Positions 8,334 to 17,338 of a stretch of 64,000 bases of DNA are shown here, piece by piece; positions within the stretch are counted from its first letter, which is position 1; each line of letters begins with the position of its first letter. Position numbers and translations under genes: made by a program. Source of the stretch: Thiocapsa sp. (GTDB lineage: Bacteria > Pseudomonadota > Gammaproteobacteria > Chromatiales > Chromatiaceae); the NCBI RefSeq assembly GCF_018399035.1, contig NZ_CP073760.1, positions 4,096,001 to 4,160,000 of the forward strand. The letters run 5' to 3'. The notes under the pieces were generated by a model. It worked only from the letters and a program-made list of their open reading frames with translations, had not been told where the DNA came from and made no database searches.

Positions 8334-9713
8334 TCAAACGTGATCATTGAATTTATCCGCACTTGGTTGACGCGACGGATCGCCCAACTCAAGCCCCTTG
8401 ACGCTCAGTTGCGCCGGAGAACGTGCCAGCAGCAGCCGTTTGACGTCCCGATACGGTGTGAACCGCGTGATCTCGGGGTCGGAGAGCCGTGCCAGCACAT
8501 TCAAAGCCGCGTTGCGGTCGGCCTGCATCACGTCCCCGGTTACCCGGTAAAACTTATCGCCCACCCGCTCGCCTTGCAGCAGGCCGGTGGTCGAGTCCAT
8601 TTGCGACGTATAGGCCGCGTTGACCAAGACATGCTCGGCGCCACGCTGCTCACACACCGAGTCGAGGGCATCGGCTAACGCGCCTTTCGCCCATCCACTC
8701 ATGCGTCGGTTGTATCGCTTCCATTGCACCTTCGCGGCAATGGGCGACGTTAAATCTTCGGAAACCACCAGCGCGGCCTTGTTCACGATGGCGTGCGCGG
8801 ATTGAAAGGCGATGGTGCGCAGGTGTCCCTGGGTGCGCGCACGACGCGCGTCGATCTTTTTGCGCCCCAGATTGCAGCGACGGATCCGGTCGGCTTTGGC
8901 ATGGTGGCCTTTGGCGCGATGAGCCTTCTCCAGCGCATGGAGTCGGTTGCGCTGTTTCCCCGTCGCCGCCGCCGCATCGCTGTACTCGGTCAGGACGGCG
9001 CCGAAGGCCGGGCCATGCGCCTCGCCGTCGGAATCGGTGAACGCCTCGGTGTAGCCCTTGTCGATGCCCAACGCCTGCTCGCCATGCGCACGCCCGGCGC
9101 CTTTCGCGGTGGCGTAATGGATCTCGACGCCGTCATCCTTGACGCAGATGCGCAGATTGCAGCCGAGGAGATCGACACGTTTGCCGCTGGAGGTCGTGGT
9201 CAGCCGGATGTCGCGGCCATACTTGCGCGCGATGTGAATGACGATGACCAGCCGCCCATCGACGATCTGCGTGGACTGCTTGTCGGAACGCACGATGAAC
9301 TGGTTAGCTGTGTGGCTGACGCCGTGCCGAAAGTGTTTGCGCATCTGCCGGTGCAGGAAGGGGTCGTCCAGCCAGCGATCGGCCTTGAGCAGGGTGTAGA
9401 GTCGCTTGCGCTCGACCTCATCCGTCGTGCGGGCGGCAATGGCCTGCCGGACCTTGAGCTTGGCGGCGGCTTTGTAGGTCAGAATGTCGTTGAGGACATC
9501 CTTGGTGGTCTCGTTGCGAATGGTCCCGTCGACCGGCAACGCCCCGTACAGATCGCGCGCGGCGATCGCTTTGCGAAGCTGCAGGTTGGACTTGCCGATG
9601 CTCCCCAGCGCGCCGAAGCGCCGCCAGATGTCCGCACGCACAAAGCCCATCGCCCGACAGATCGGCGCGAGTTCCGATGGAGCGTCGGCGAACAGCGTGC
9701 GGGTGACGTTCAT
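8334..9713 (-). CDS. tnpB: TnpB RNA-guided nuclease-like protein lacking the zinc finger
   Basis: 459 residues from the ATG at 9713, which overlaps the tnpA stop. TnpB is the RNA-guided nuclease ancestor of Cas12. The three RuvC acids are present: D218 in LGIDKG, E319 in VVSEDL and D399 in MQADRNAALN, so the nuclease could be active. Between E319 and D399 ordinary TnpB proteins carry a CxxC...CxxC zinc finger after the SQ motif; here the segment reads YTSQMDSTTGLLQGERVGDKFYR and has no cysteine. The gene keeps full length, so this is probably a subfamily trait rather than decay. Confidence 0.85.
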   Translation of the reverse strand: MNVTRTLFADAPSELAPICRAMGFVRADIWRRFGALGSIGKSNLQLRKAIAARDLYGALPVDGTIRNETTKDVLNDILTYKAAAKLKVRQAIAARTTDEVERKRLYTLLKADRWLDDPFLHRQMRKHFRHGVSHTANQFIVRSDKQSTQIVDGRLVIVIHIARKYGRDIRLTTTSSGKRVDLLGCNLRICVKDDGVEIHYATAKGAGRAHGEQALGIDKGYTEAFTDSDGEAHGPAFGAVLTEYSDAAAATGKQRNRLHALEKAHRAKGHHAKADRIRRCNLGRKKIDARRARTQGHLRTIAFQSAHAIVNKAALVVSEDLTSPIAAKVQWKRYNRRMSGWAKGALADALDSVCEQRGAEHVLVNAAYTSQMDSTTGLLQGERVGDKFYRVTGDVMQADRNAALNVLARLSDPEITRFTPYRDVKRLLLARSPAQLSVKGLELGDPSRQPSADKFNDHV

Positions 9714-10339
9714 TCGCACGGCGCCTTGGGGGTGGCGAGCTTCGCGTCGGGGAAATCGTCCTTGATCTGTTGCTTGTAGTGACGCAGGCCGGACAGCCGG
9801 CAGGAAAAGGTGTGCACGATGGCCAGCAGATCCTCGACCATCTCCTGTTGAGGCGAGAGCGCATTCTGATTCACCACCACCACCTCGCAGCCGTTGTGTC
9901 GGGCGATGTGCTCGAACAGGTCGAATCCGAAGCGCATCAGTCGGTCCTTGTGGGCGACCAGCACTTGCCGAACCTCCCCGCGCTCGATCTGCTCCATCAG
10001 GGCGAGAAAGCGCTTGCGCTTGAAGTTCATCCCGCCGCCGATCTCCTGTACCCACTCATCAACCGCGATCCCTGCGCCCAGGCAGTAGGTCTCCATCGCC
10101 TTCACCTGGGACGCTAAATCATCCTTCTGTCCTGCGCTCGATACGCGGCAGTACACCACCACTGCGCGCCGCTCCGGCGCACCGCCCGTGAGTCGGCGCA
10201 CGTCCGCTTCGTCGAAGTAGCGATGCCCGGAAGGGTGCCGCTTGGCGACGAGCTTGCCTTCGCGCTCCCAGCGACGAATCGTCGAGGGCGCTTTGCCGAT
10301 TCGTTTCGCGAACTCATTGATGCGATATATCTTGCTCAT
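9710..10339 (-). CDS. tnpA: IS607-family serine recombinase (TnpA)
   Basis: 209 residues. A MerR-like helix-turn-helix (YRINEFAKRIGKAPSTIRRWE, residues ~4-25) binds the element ends and a resolvase domain follows: VVYCRVSS with the catalytic serine, then AHKDRLMRFGFDLFE. The ATG at 10339 is preferred over an in-frame upstream one because the protein then starts MSKIYRINEF like other members. The enzyme moves the element through a 5'-phosphoserine intermediate, with little target specificity. Confidence 0.9.
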   Translation of the reverse strand: MSKIYRINEFAKRIGKAPSTIRRWEREGKLVAKRHPSGHRYFDEADVRRLTGGAPERRAVVVYCRVSSAGQKDDLASQVKAMETYCLGAGIAVDEWVQEIGGGMNFKRKRFLALMEQIERGEVRQVLVAHKDRLMRFGFDLFEHIARHNGCEVVVVNQNALSPQQEMVEDLLAIVHTFSCRLSGLRHYKQQIKDDFPDAKLATPKAPCE

Positions 10340-10444
10340 AAGGGTAATTATAAACAAGACTAGATATGAAACAAGCAACAGTTAGTAGCTCCGATTAATT
10401 GTCGGAATGGCGGTTGGCTTCCGGGGGATGCGGCAAGTCTAACC

Positions 10445-13400
10445 TCAAGGTTCCACCTCGTCGCGCGGCAGCTCCACGGCAATCTCATGGACGTAGTCGA
10501 GGAGCTGCTGTCCGGTCGGGAACCACAAGGCGGCCGCCTCGATGGTCACCTCGCCTTCGCTCACCAAGCCGCGCAGATGCTCGACCGTCGCGTGGATCTG
10601 CTCGCTGTCCAGAAGCAGATCGTCGGCAAGCTGCAGATCCGCCCAGCGGCCATCGAGCACGGCGATACGTTGGGCCGCGGCCTTGCCGGCGTGTTTCTTG
10701 AGGCGCTCGATGAATCCGTACGCGGCCTGGGTGGTATTGAAACGGAAGACCTTTTCGGGGTGACTGACGGGCCTCCAGGTCGAGGGCGCGGTGATGTCGA
10801 TGGGTTTGGTATCGATCGGCCTGTCCCAGTTGACCGCAACCTGGTGGACCTCGGAGGGCGTGCCCTTGTCTTCCGCGACCGCCAGGACGAACCGGGTGCC
10901 CGCGGGGAGCACGACGGGTTCGTTGTAGGCGCCGCCCGCCAGCTTCGGATCCGATCCGTCCGTGGTGTAGCGCAGCGGGGCCGGCGGTGCCGTGCGCAGC
11001 TCCACGACCTTCTCTGCGCCATGGTCGTAGACCCGACTCTTGATGGTGATGCGGTTGTGCCAGGTCAGAGGCTCTCCGGTCTCATGCTGTCCGGTGGAGT
11101 CGACGGCGAGGAAGGACACCACCATCTCGGCGGTTTCATAGTCCCGTCCCGAGAGCCGTTGCGAGGCGGTGGTGGCCGGGGCGCCGATCTCGACATAGAT
11201 GCTGTCGCCGTTCAGCGGGGTGGCGCGCAGCTTCACCCGGCCCGTGTCGTCGTCGCGCAACAACTCCTGGAGCTTGACCTGCGTGGCGGGCTGGGGGAAC
11301 GGCCCCTTCTCCACATAACCCCCGTCCTCGCGCCAGATGTCCTGATGCACGCACTCGGCCTTGAGCCTCTCCAGTGCGTCCGCGCGGTGCCACTGCCAGG
11401 CCGGGTTGGTGGCCGCGCGGCGTTTGATCTCGTTCCAGGGCATCGCCTTTTGGGTGAAGAGGCGCGCTTCGACCTTTTTGACGAAGGTCTCGCCCGTGAC
11501 ATCGTCCGTGTACTTCATCTTGGCCTTGAGGGTGCGGATGACCTGGTCCTCGCCGTCGTAGCGGTTGGCCGTGAACTCCATGGGGAAGTCGGCCGACATG
11601 AGACGCTGCGCGCTCGGATAATGGAGCGTGGAAAAGGTCTCGCGCAGCGCGCTGCCGAACTGGTTCTGGATGCGGTCGAGCAGGTCGCGGGCCTGCACGA
11701 GCTGAGGGTCGTTGTCCGGGGTGCCTTCGGATTTCAGCTCGTCGATGATGTGGCGAATCGCTTTGAGCTCCTTCGCCGCGTTGAGCAGGCTGTCCGCGCT
11801 GCGCTGGCCGGTGAGGAAGCAGACGCGGTTCTTGAAGTCGATGTTGTCGTACAGGGTTTGCAGATCCGGGTGAAGACCGCCGGGGTGCGGGTTGGCGACC
11901 ACCAGGACCGTCTTGTCCTGCGCGATGTCGATCTCATCGACGGCGGGTAGAACCTGGACCTTTTGGTAACACCAACCGTTCTCGGGTTTGAACAGCTCGC
12001 CCAGGCGCTCGCGCAGCTCCTTGACCGACTGGTCGTGCAGATAACTTTCGGCGGTGGTACGCAGACGGGCGACCAGGTTCTGAACGTTCTTGACGAAGAG
12101 CCGCCCGTCGCGCCCGGTATGGAGATACCAGGCGGTGGTGACAAGCCGATTCAAGACCTCGTTCTTGAGCTTGGAGATGTCGCGCCCCGGCGCGCAGAGA
12201 TTGGCGACCAGCTCGGGCAGGGTCAGGCCCTTGGCGGCGCCCGCCACGGTCGAGAGCGAGGCGACCAGGAGCAGCTTCATGGCGTCTTGGGCGTCGCTGC
12301 CGCCGAGGTTGGTATCGAGGATTTCGGCGACCGACTGACCGCCCGATGCGATGTCGTGCGAGACCGCGTTGTCCAGACTGCTGTTGATCTGGTTGATCTC
12401 GGAGAGGGTCTCGCGATCGTTGAGGTCGATATCCTGAGCCGTCAGAAGATAGAGGTTCGCGGCTTGCCCGCTGCCCCAGAGGCGCGCGGCGACGATACGC
12501 ATCAGTCGGATGAGGCCGCGCGTCTGCTGGAACCCCGGGTTTTCCTTGAAGCGTGCGTAGAGATCGCGGATCGACGGGTGAAACGGGTAGGACTCTTTGA
12601 TGCGCGCCGCGACCTGCTCGGGCGAGGCGTTGGTCACATCCATCTGACGCGCGTCGCGGATGGCCTTGGCGTAACCCTGGGCGACCTCCTCGATGACTTC
12701 CGGCGGCGGGAGCTGTGCGAAGATCCGCTGGCGCAGGATGTGGAAGAACTCGTCCGTATTCATCCGCACCGGCTGCAAACGCAGCGCTGTGCGCCCGGTT
12801 TCTTTCTTCAGATCGTTCAATGCCTGCACGATCTGCTCGTTGCCTTCGGCGTACGAGGCCGTCAGGTCGGTCATCACCAGACACACGTTGGACAGCTCGT
12901 CTCTGCCGATCGCGACCAGGAGATTTGCGAGCGCGGTGGCGGTGACGACGGACAGATCCGAGTTGCCGATCGTCTTGGACTTTGCTTGCTGGAGGTAAGG
13001 CGGCAGCTCATCCAGCATGATGATCAGCGGATCACCCCGCAGCAGGTTGACCCAGGCGGTCTGGCCGGGGGCGGACAGGGGTGAGTAGTAGTCCGCGAAC
13101 TGCTCTTTCTTGCCGAGCTGGGTGGCGATCGAGCCCCAGATGCCGAGCGGGGCGTCGCTCTCCCTGCCGGTGAAGGCGACGACACGCACAGGGCCGATGT
13201 CGCCGGGGGTGTAGAAGTCCCCCATCACCAGGCGGCGATAGTCGGGATAACGCGCCAACAGGCCGAGGGCGTTGAGCAGATGCGTCTTGCCGCCGCCCAT
13301 CTCCTGGGTCAACTCGAAGACCCCTTGCGTGCTGATGCCTTCCAGGCGTCTGAATGCCTCCGTCAGCAGGATGCGCATCCCCTCGGTGACATAGTTCTCG

Positions 13401-13522
13401 CCGAAAAATGCCGCAGGGTCGATGCGATCCCGGATCAGGTCCGTGAGGTCCAGGACAGTGTCCCGGCGCGACGGGTCGAAGATGCTGTCGCGGGGTGTGC
13501 AGGCGGGAGCGAGAGTCTGCAT
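10445..13522 (-). CDS. DUF499-family defence ATPase
   Basis: 1025 residues from the ATG at 13522 (MQTLAPACTPRDS). Walker A is QEMGGGKTHLL (~residue 73), Walker B IIMLDELPPYL (~170). DUF499 ATPases recur in phage-defence clusters with DUF1156 and DUF3780 proteins, and related large ATPases occur in BREX. Towards the C-terminus, LRYTTDGSDPKLAGG resembles the short Ig-like end domain of chitobiase/hexosaminidase-type proteins. A helical domain that would contact partners lies between. This is the first gene of the proposed operon; its promoter should be in 13523-13792, where I see no confident boxes. The coding frame appears intact. Confidence 0.85.
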   Translation of the reverse strand: MQTLAPACTPRDSIFDPSRRDTVLDLTDLIRDRIDPAAFFGENYVTEGMRILLTEAFRRLEGISTQGVFELTQEMGGGKTHLLNALGLLARYPDYRRLVMGDFYTPGDIGPVRVVAFTGRESDAPLGIWGSIATQLGKKEQFADYYSPLSAPGQTAWVNLLRGDPLIIMLDELPPYLQQAKSKTIGNSDLSVVTATALANLLVAIGRDELSNVCLVMTDLTASYAEGNEQIVQALNDLKKETGRTALRLQPVRMNTDEFFHILRQRIFAQLPPPEVIEEVAQGYAKAIRDARQMDVTNASPEQVAARIKESYPFHPSIRDLYARFKENPGFQQTRGLIRLMRIVAARLWGSGQAANLYLLTAQDIDLNDRETLSEINQINSSLDNAVSHDIASGGQSVAEILDTNLGGSDAQDAMKLLLVASLSTVAGAAKGLTLPELVANLCAPGRDISKLKNEVLNRLVTTAWYLHTGRDGRLFVKNVQNLVARLRTTAESYLHDQSVKELRERLGELFKPENGWCYQKVQVLPAVDEIDIAQDKTVLVVANPHPGGLHPDLQTLYDNIDFKNRVCFLTGQRSADSLLNAAKELKAIRHIIDELKSEGTPDNDPQLVQARDLLDRIQNQFGSALRETFSTLHYPSAQRLMSADFPMEFTANRYDGEDQVIRTLKAKMKYTDDVTGETFVKKVEARLFTQKAMPWNEIKRRAATNPAWQWHRADALERLKAECVHQDIWREDGGYVEKGPFPQPATQVKLQELLRDDDTGRVKLRATPLNGDSIYVEIGAPATTASQRLSGRDYETAEMVVSFLAVDSTGQHETGEPLTWHNRITIKSRVYDHGAEKVVELRTAPPAPLRYTTDGSDPKLAGGAYNEPVVLPAGTRFVLAVAEDKGTPSEVHQVAVNWDRPIDTKPIDITAPSTWRPVSHPEKVFRFNTTQAAYGFIERLKKHAGKAAAQRIAVLDGRWADLQLADDLLLDSEQIHATVEHLRGLVSEGEVTIEAAALWFPTGQQLLDYVHEIAVELPRDEVEP

Positions 13523-13792
13523 GAGCGGTCCTGGATTCGTCTGGCCCTGGTCCTCTGCATCGAGGCTCGATCGCGTCGACACAAGCTGCGCGGAGTGTAT
13601 GACAGGCTTTAATGCAATGGTAGCGACGAGGCCTTCATGCTCCATCGGCGGAGCGTTGCGGCCCGATCGACAGGGTGACGCCTCCGTGAAGATGCCGAAA
13701 CGCCTTGGTCGATCGGTTGGTTTAGGGTACGTCGATAGGCGGACCTGATCGGCCAATGTGAGTCCCAAGCCCCTTTCGCGGAGGTCAATCCG

Positions 13793-14338
13793 ATGGAGGC
13801 CCACAAGCCGGCAACCGTCGCCGAACTGCTCGCATGTCCGGATGAGCGGGTGGAGCTGATCGGCGGGGAGATCGTTCGCCGGCCGATGGCGCGCGGTGAG
13901 CACGCGATGGTCCAAGGCCCCACGCACGACGAGCTGAGCCCGTTCCAGCGCAAGGACGGCCCCGGCGGCTGGTGGATCGCCACCGAGATCAGCGTCGCCT
14001 ACGTGGCGCAAGAATGCCCGAGCCACGATCTTGCCGGCTGGCGCAAGGAGCCTAGCCCCAAGCGTCCGCGCGGTGTCGTCGAGCTGACGCCGGACTGGGT
14101 CTGCGAGATCGTCTCGCCCGGCCACGAGCGCAAGGACACCCTGACCTTATTCCTGCCTCTGCAACGCCACCGCGTGCCGTTCTACTGGCTGATCTGGCCG
14201 GAGAGCCGCACCCTGATCGCCTACCAGCTCGACGGCGAGCACGACCGCGTCATCGCCACCATTACCGAGCCCACTCGCGTGCGCGTCCCCCCGTTCGATG
14301 CCTTCGAGATGGACCTGAGCTACGTCTTCGGCGAATAG
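13793..14338 (+). CDS. Uma2-family endonuclease-like protein
   Basis: 181 residues. Uma2 (DUF820) proteins have a PD-(D/E)xK nuclease fold. The usual marks are here: ELLACPDERVELIGGEIVRR at the start, and PDWVCEIVSPGHERKDTL with the metal-binding D and E. Compared with the family the middle has a longer lysine/proline stretch (WRKEPSPKRPRG). The role of the family is unclear; many are multicopy in cyanobacteria and purple bacteria. It stands alone, divergent from the DUF499 gene 270 bases away. Confidence 0.85.
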   Translation: MEAHKPATVAELLACPDERVELIGGEIVRRPMARGEHAMVQGPTHDELSPFQRKDGPGGWWIATEISVAYVAQECPSHDLAGWRKEPSPKRPRGVVELTPDWVCEIVSPGHERKDTLTLFLPLQRHRVPFYWLIWPESRTLIAYQLDGEHDRVIATITEPTRVRVPPFDAFEMDLSYVFGE

Positions 14339-14343
14339 ACGCC

Positions 14344-14632
14344 GTGGCCAACAGGGATTTCCCGATGTGGCTTGGACTCGATCCCGGGGACCAGGACGCG
14401 CTGGAACTTCTTGGCAGAAGCGGCGGCATGCGGACAACCGACGCGTTGCACGTCTTCCCGTGCTCGGATCCGACCCCCGAAAACGCCGATGTCGTGGAGT
14501 TTTTTAGTCGCGGCTTCCCGCATCCTCTCGAAAGCACGGACCGCGTCCGTCGCCGAGGCGCTCGTAGACCGGCAACTGCTCCTCGGTGCGGATGCGCAGG
14601 GCCTCATCCACGTCGCGCCTCACCAGCATTAA
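14344..14632 (+). pseudogene. HIRAN-domain-like protein remnant
   Basis: From a GTG at 14344 the frame reads LELLGRSGGMRTTDALHVFPC then DVVEFFSRGF, resembling the start of HIRAN-domain proteins of the type with LELL..GG..TD...VFP. The frame then loses the similarity near 14550. The likely continuation (ALVDRQLLLGADAQGLIHV) is in another frame. The rest of the gene is gone and a full-length repeat begins at 14630. I rely on memory of the family, so the identity is tentative; that it is a decayed fragment is more certain. Confidence 0.45.
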
Positions 14633-14822
14633 ACCGCGCCCAGTGCGGTATGCGATGTTTTTGGATGGGATCGGCCCCGGCGGATTTCAGAACCGCTGGA
14701 GCCAGCGAGGTTTAAAGTATTAAAAAATATAAAATTTTAAACCACGCTCCCCGCTAAGGGTCGTGGATTCACCAAACTTCGAGCTCACTCGAAAGTGAGC
14801 ATCTCGCTCTGGACGCGGTTTA
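14630..14822 (+). repeat. TAAACCGCG palindromic repeat, full copy A
   Basis: A 193-base element made of two half-units, each starting TAAACC(G/A)CG and ending CGCGGTTTA or a close variant, joined by an A/T-only stretch. It differs from copy B (20449-20641) at roughly five positions. Its right half encodes the last residues (NRVQSEMLTFE) of the AAA ATPase remnant on the minus strand, so it has inserted into that gene's 3' end. Confidence 0.9.
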
Positions 14823-15310
14823 GCTCGGCCAGCTCATCCCACCACGCCAGTCGGCTGCGAACGACGCCCTCATCGACCGCGTTGCGCGAGAGGGCGAGGC
14901 GCGCCTCCAGCTCCCGGGAGCGCTCTCGCTGTTCTTCCCGGGAAAAACGCGGATCGACGCCGAAGGCCCATTCCCTGTCCCCGAATGGGCGCAGCTCGAC
15001 TTGGCCCAGCTCGGGAAAGTAGAGGGCACCTCGCGCAACAGGGCGTTGCCGTACTTGCGAATCGCCTTGTCGGCCGCCTGACGGGTGATCGGCAGCGAAT
15101 CCAGCTCGTTGCAGGCCGATTGCAGGAACATCATCAGGTGTCGCGGGTGGCCGCCGCTCATCTCGCAGAGATAACACAGCGTCTCGTCGCCGTCGAAGGC
15201 ATCCGCGAGCGCGATGCCGGCGTAATCGCAGCGTCGCTCGACCATCTCGCGCATCTTGAGCATGCCGGGTGAGTCCGGGCTGATCGGCTCGTCTCGGCTA
15301 GGCCGGCCTC
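14785..15310 (-). pseudogene. AAA ATPase C-terminal remnant
   Basis: Two overlapping frames together give a recognisable end of a P-loop ATPase: first ISPDSPGMLKMREMVERRCDYAG, YLCEMSGGHPRHLMMFLQSA and ITRQAADKAIRKYGNALL, then after a shift near 15025 YFPELGQVELRPFGDREWAF and a charged C-terminal helix. The Walker A half is missing and part of the middle is deleted. The last 12 residues come from the inserted repeat copy A. Not functional. Confidence 0.6.
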
Positions 15311-15816
15311 GATCATCCCTTCGCCCACAGCGGCCACCGAATGCGTCGTCAGGCCATCCTGGCCTGACGGAATCAGGGCTGGAAGCCCTGAGGACGCAAG
15401 GACCACCAGCAGCTGGACCAAACGATGATCAAGGCCGGGCAGCTTGAACAGTCCGAGGACGTCGTTGAGGTGAACATACGAGAACCGCTCATCGCCACGC
15501 GTGCGGATGCGCACTTGAGGGCGGCGTCGCAGTTGGGTGCGCACACCTTCCTCGGTAAACCACCCCGCGCACATGGGCTTTTTGGAAAGCAGGGTTCGTA
15601 CCGCGTGCGTCGGGAGAGATCGCGCCGATGAGGCGTAGCGGCCCCTACGGCGAGGAAGTGCAACGCGACCACGGCGCTCGCAGGGCGTGCAACGCGCCGA
15701 AAAATCCGCGTGTGCTCGGTATATGATGCCGCATCGCAGATGTCGCCAAGGCCGAGATGCGCGATTGTCACAGCGGGATCGGTCGGACTCGGCGAGCGGC
15801 GGAACGAGGGTTTTCA
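15311..15816. other. Degenerate stretch without an intact gene
   Basis: The only protein-like trace is on the minus strand at about 15370-15582: MCAGWFTEEGVRTQLRRRP and YVHLNDVLGLFKLPGLDHRL, which I cannot assign. It ends in unrelated frames and has no convincing start context. The rest shows no ORF with natural composition. Together with the neighbours this suggests a decaying insertion site. Confidence 0.5.
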
Positions 15817-16053
15817 ATGTCCGAGCTGCAAATCGAGTGTTGTACGGGGGCGGATCTCGTCGCCGACCTGCCGGCGCTCGCGCGCCTGCGCAACCGGGTC
15901 TTTCGTGACTAACCCTATCTCTATCTCTACAAGGGCGACGCGAAGTACGAAGAGCGCTATCTGCGAACCGATGCCGATTTCTCCTGGCGCGATCTCGACG
16001 AGGCCGAGGAAACGCCCAAACCGATGGTCTTCTGGATGAAGCATCTCGACTGA
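15817..16053 (+). pseudogene. GNAT acetyltransferase remnant
   Basis: The frame begins MSELQIECCTGADLVADLPALARLRNRVFRD, hits TAA at 15910, and continues in the same frame as PYLYLYKGDAKYEERYLRT. This is the start of a GNAT N-acetyltransferase (VFRD-PYLY...YEERYL). It then jumps directly to the usual C-terminus, DFSWRDLDEAEETPKPMVFW. The acetyl-CoA-binding core is deleted, so besides the stop there is a large internal deletion. Confidence 0.75.
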
Positions 16054-16071
16054 GCACGACCGAGACGACCC

Positions 16072-17289
16072 ATGTCCCAAAACACCGCACCCCACCGGGA
16101 TTGGCTCCCGCAAGGCATCGCCTTGGTCCTGATCGCCCTGGTCGGCACCCTGCCCTTTTGGCTGACCGATCTGGATATCCAGGTCGCCGCGCTCTTTTAT
16201 CATCCGGAGGTGGACGACCCTTGGTACAAGGCCCAAGCACCGCTTTGGTCCTTTCTCTATGTCGCTTCGCCGCTCCTGACCGGCTTCATCATGCTCGGCG
16301 GCCTGCTCGTGCTCGGTGCCGGGGCGATCTGGCAGTCGTTCAGACGGCTACGCTGTTACGCGATCCTGCTGATCGCCGCGACCATCCTCGGACCCGGCCT
16401 CATCGTCAACGGTGTCTTCAAGGACAATTGGGGACGGCCGCGACCGCACCAGATCGAGCCGCTCGGCGGGACCCGCGCCTATGTCCCGCCGCTCGCGATC
16501 TCCGAGCACGGCGACGGCAAATCCTTCCCGTGCGGGCACAGCTCGGTCGGCTACATGCTCGGCGTCTTCTTCATCATCTGGCGCAAACGCAGGCCGGTGC
16601 TCGCCTGGACGGCGCTGGCCGGCTCGCTCGCCTTCGGCACACTGCTCGGGATCGGGCGGATGGCGGCGGGGGACCACTTCCTCTCGGACGTCATCTGGTC
16701 CGGGGTCATCGCCTACGGGATTGCCTGGGGGCTCTATTATTTCGTCCTCCGCATCCCGCGGCGCGAGGTCACCGAGTCGGCGGCACCCCCTTCCCCGATG
16801 CCCGAGTTGCGACGCCCGAAGGTCACGGCGGCGCTCTATGCGCTCGTTGCGGCCCTGATGATCGGGGCCGTGCTCTTGGCGACACCGCTGAAGAACGTGC
16901 AGATCCAATGGGTCCGGCCGGGTGATTTCGATCCGCCTCCCCGCATCTTGCGCCTGGTCGCCGATCAGGCTTACGTGATCCTTTTCTTTCCGGGCGGTAC
17001 GCACCGCACGGCCGAGATTCGGTTGGAGGCACGTGGCTTCGGCTTACCCTGGAGCAAGGTCGAGCCGGAGTTGGCCGGCGACCATCAGGTGCTGACCTAC
17101 CGGATCAGCCATCGGGGAATCTTCACGGAAAAGGATACCAAGGTCGTCATGGGGATCGTCGCGAACGATTGGGATCGGGTCGAGGTCCGGATCGACTCGG
17201 GAGACATCCGAGTCCATCCCTCGCAGGATCCGCTGCCCGAGCTCGACCTGCAGACGGCCGACGGCAAAGTGATCCGGGTCGACCACTGA
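16072..17289 (+). CDS. PAP2-family membrane phosphatase with extra C-terminal domain
   Basis: 405 residues. The first ~240 form the PAP2 membrane domain with about six transmembrane helices and the catalytic motifs KDNWGRPRP, CGHSS and GRMAAGDHFLSDV (catalytic His and Asp; GR replaces the usual SR). Such enzymes remove phosphate from lipid substrates such as undecaprenyl pyrophosphate or lipid A on the periplasmic face. After one more membrane helix (~260-280) there is a ~120-residue beta-rich tail with no family I recognise. Substrate cannot be told from sequence. It precedes ureE by 49 bases but is not an obvious urease gene. Confidence 0.85.
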   Translation: MSQNTAPHRDWLPQGIALVLIALVGTLPFWLTDLDIQVAALFYHPEVDDPWYKAQAPLWSFLYVASPLLTGFIMLGGLLVLGAGAIWQSFRRLRCYAILLIAATILGPGLIVNGVFKDNWGRPRPHQIEPLGGTRAYVPPLAISEHGDGKSFPCGHSSVGYMLGVFFIIWRKRRPVLAWTALAGSLAFGTLLGIGRMAAGDHFLSDVIWSGVIAYGIAWGLYYFVLRIPRREVTESAAPPSPMPELRRPKVTAALYALVAALMIGAVLLATPLKNVQIQWVRPGDFDPPPRILRLVADQAYVILFFPGGTHRTAEIRLEARGFGLPWSKVEPELAGDHQVLTYRISHRGIFTEKDTKVVMGIVANDWDRVEVRIDSGDIRVHPSQDPLPELDLQTADGKVIRVDH

Positions 17290-17338
17290 TCGGCAATGTG
17301 CGCACAATGATCGACAACCACCTGCGAGGACCGCAGTC

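Larger units (their letters stand above)
8330..10380 (-). mobile_element. IS607-family transposon (tnpA-tnpB)
   Basis: Serine recombinase and TnpB genes overlap by ATGA, the normal IS607 arrangement. IS607 elements lack terminal inverted repeats, so ends are approximate. The left limit lies between the small coiled-coil gene and the tnpB stop; the right limit lies between 10340 and 10444. It is inserted between the DUF499 gene and the rest of the defence operon. The right end of tnpB and the DNA just past it are the expected place of the guide (omega) RNA; I did not find it with confidence. Confidence 0.8.

Noticed and set aside
10487..11950. 487-residue plus-strand frame opposite the DUF499 gene
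   Set aside because: Antisense of a real gene; composition dominated by Gly/Arg/Val/Leu and no family.
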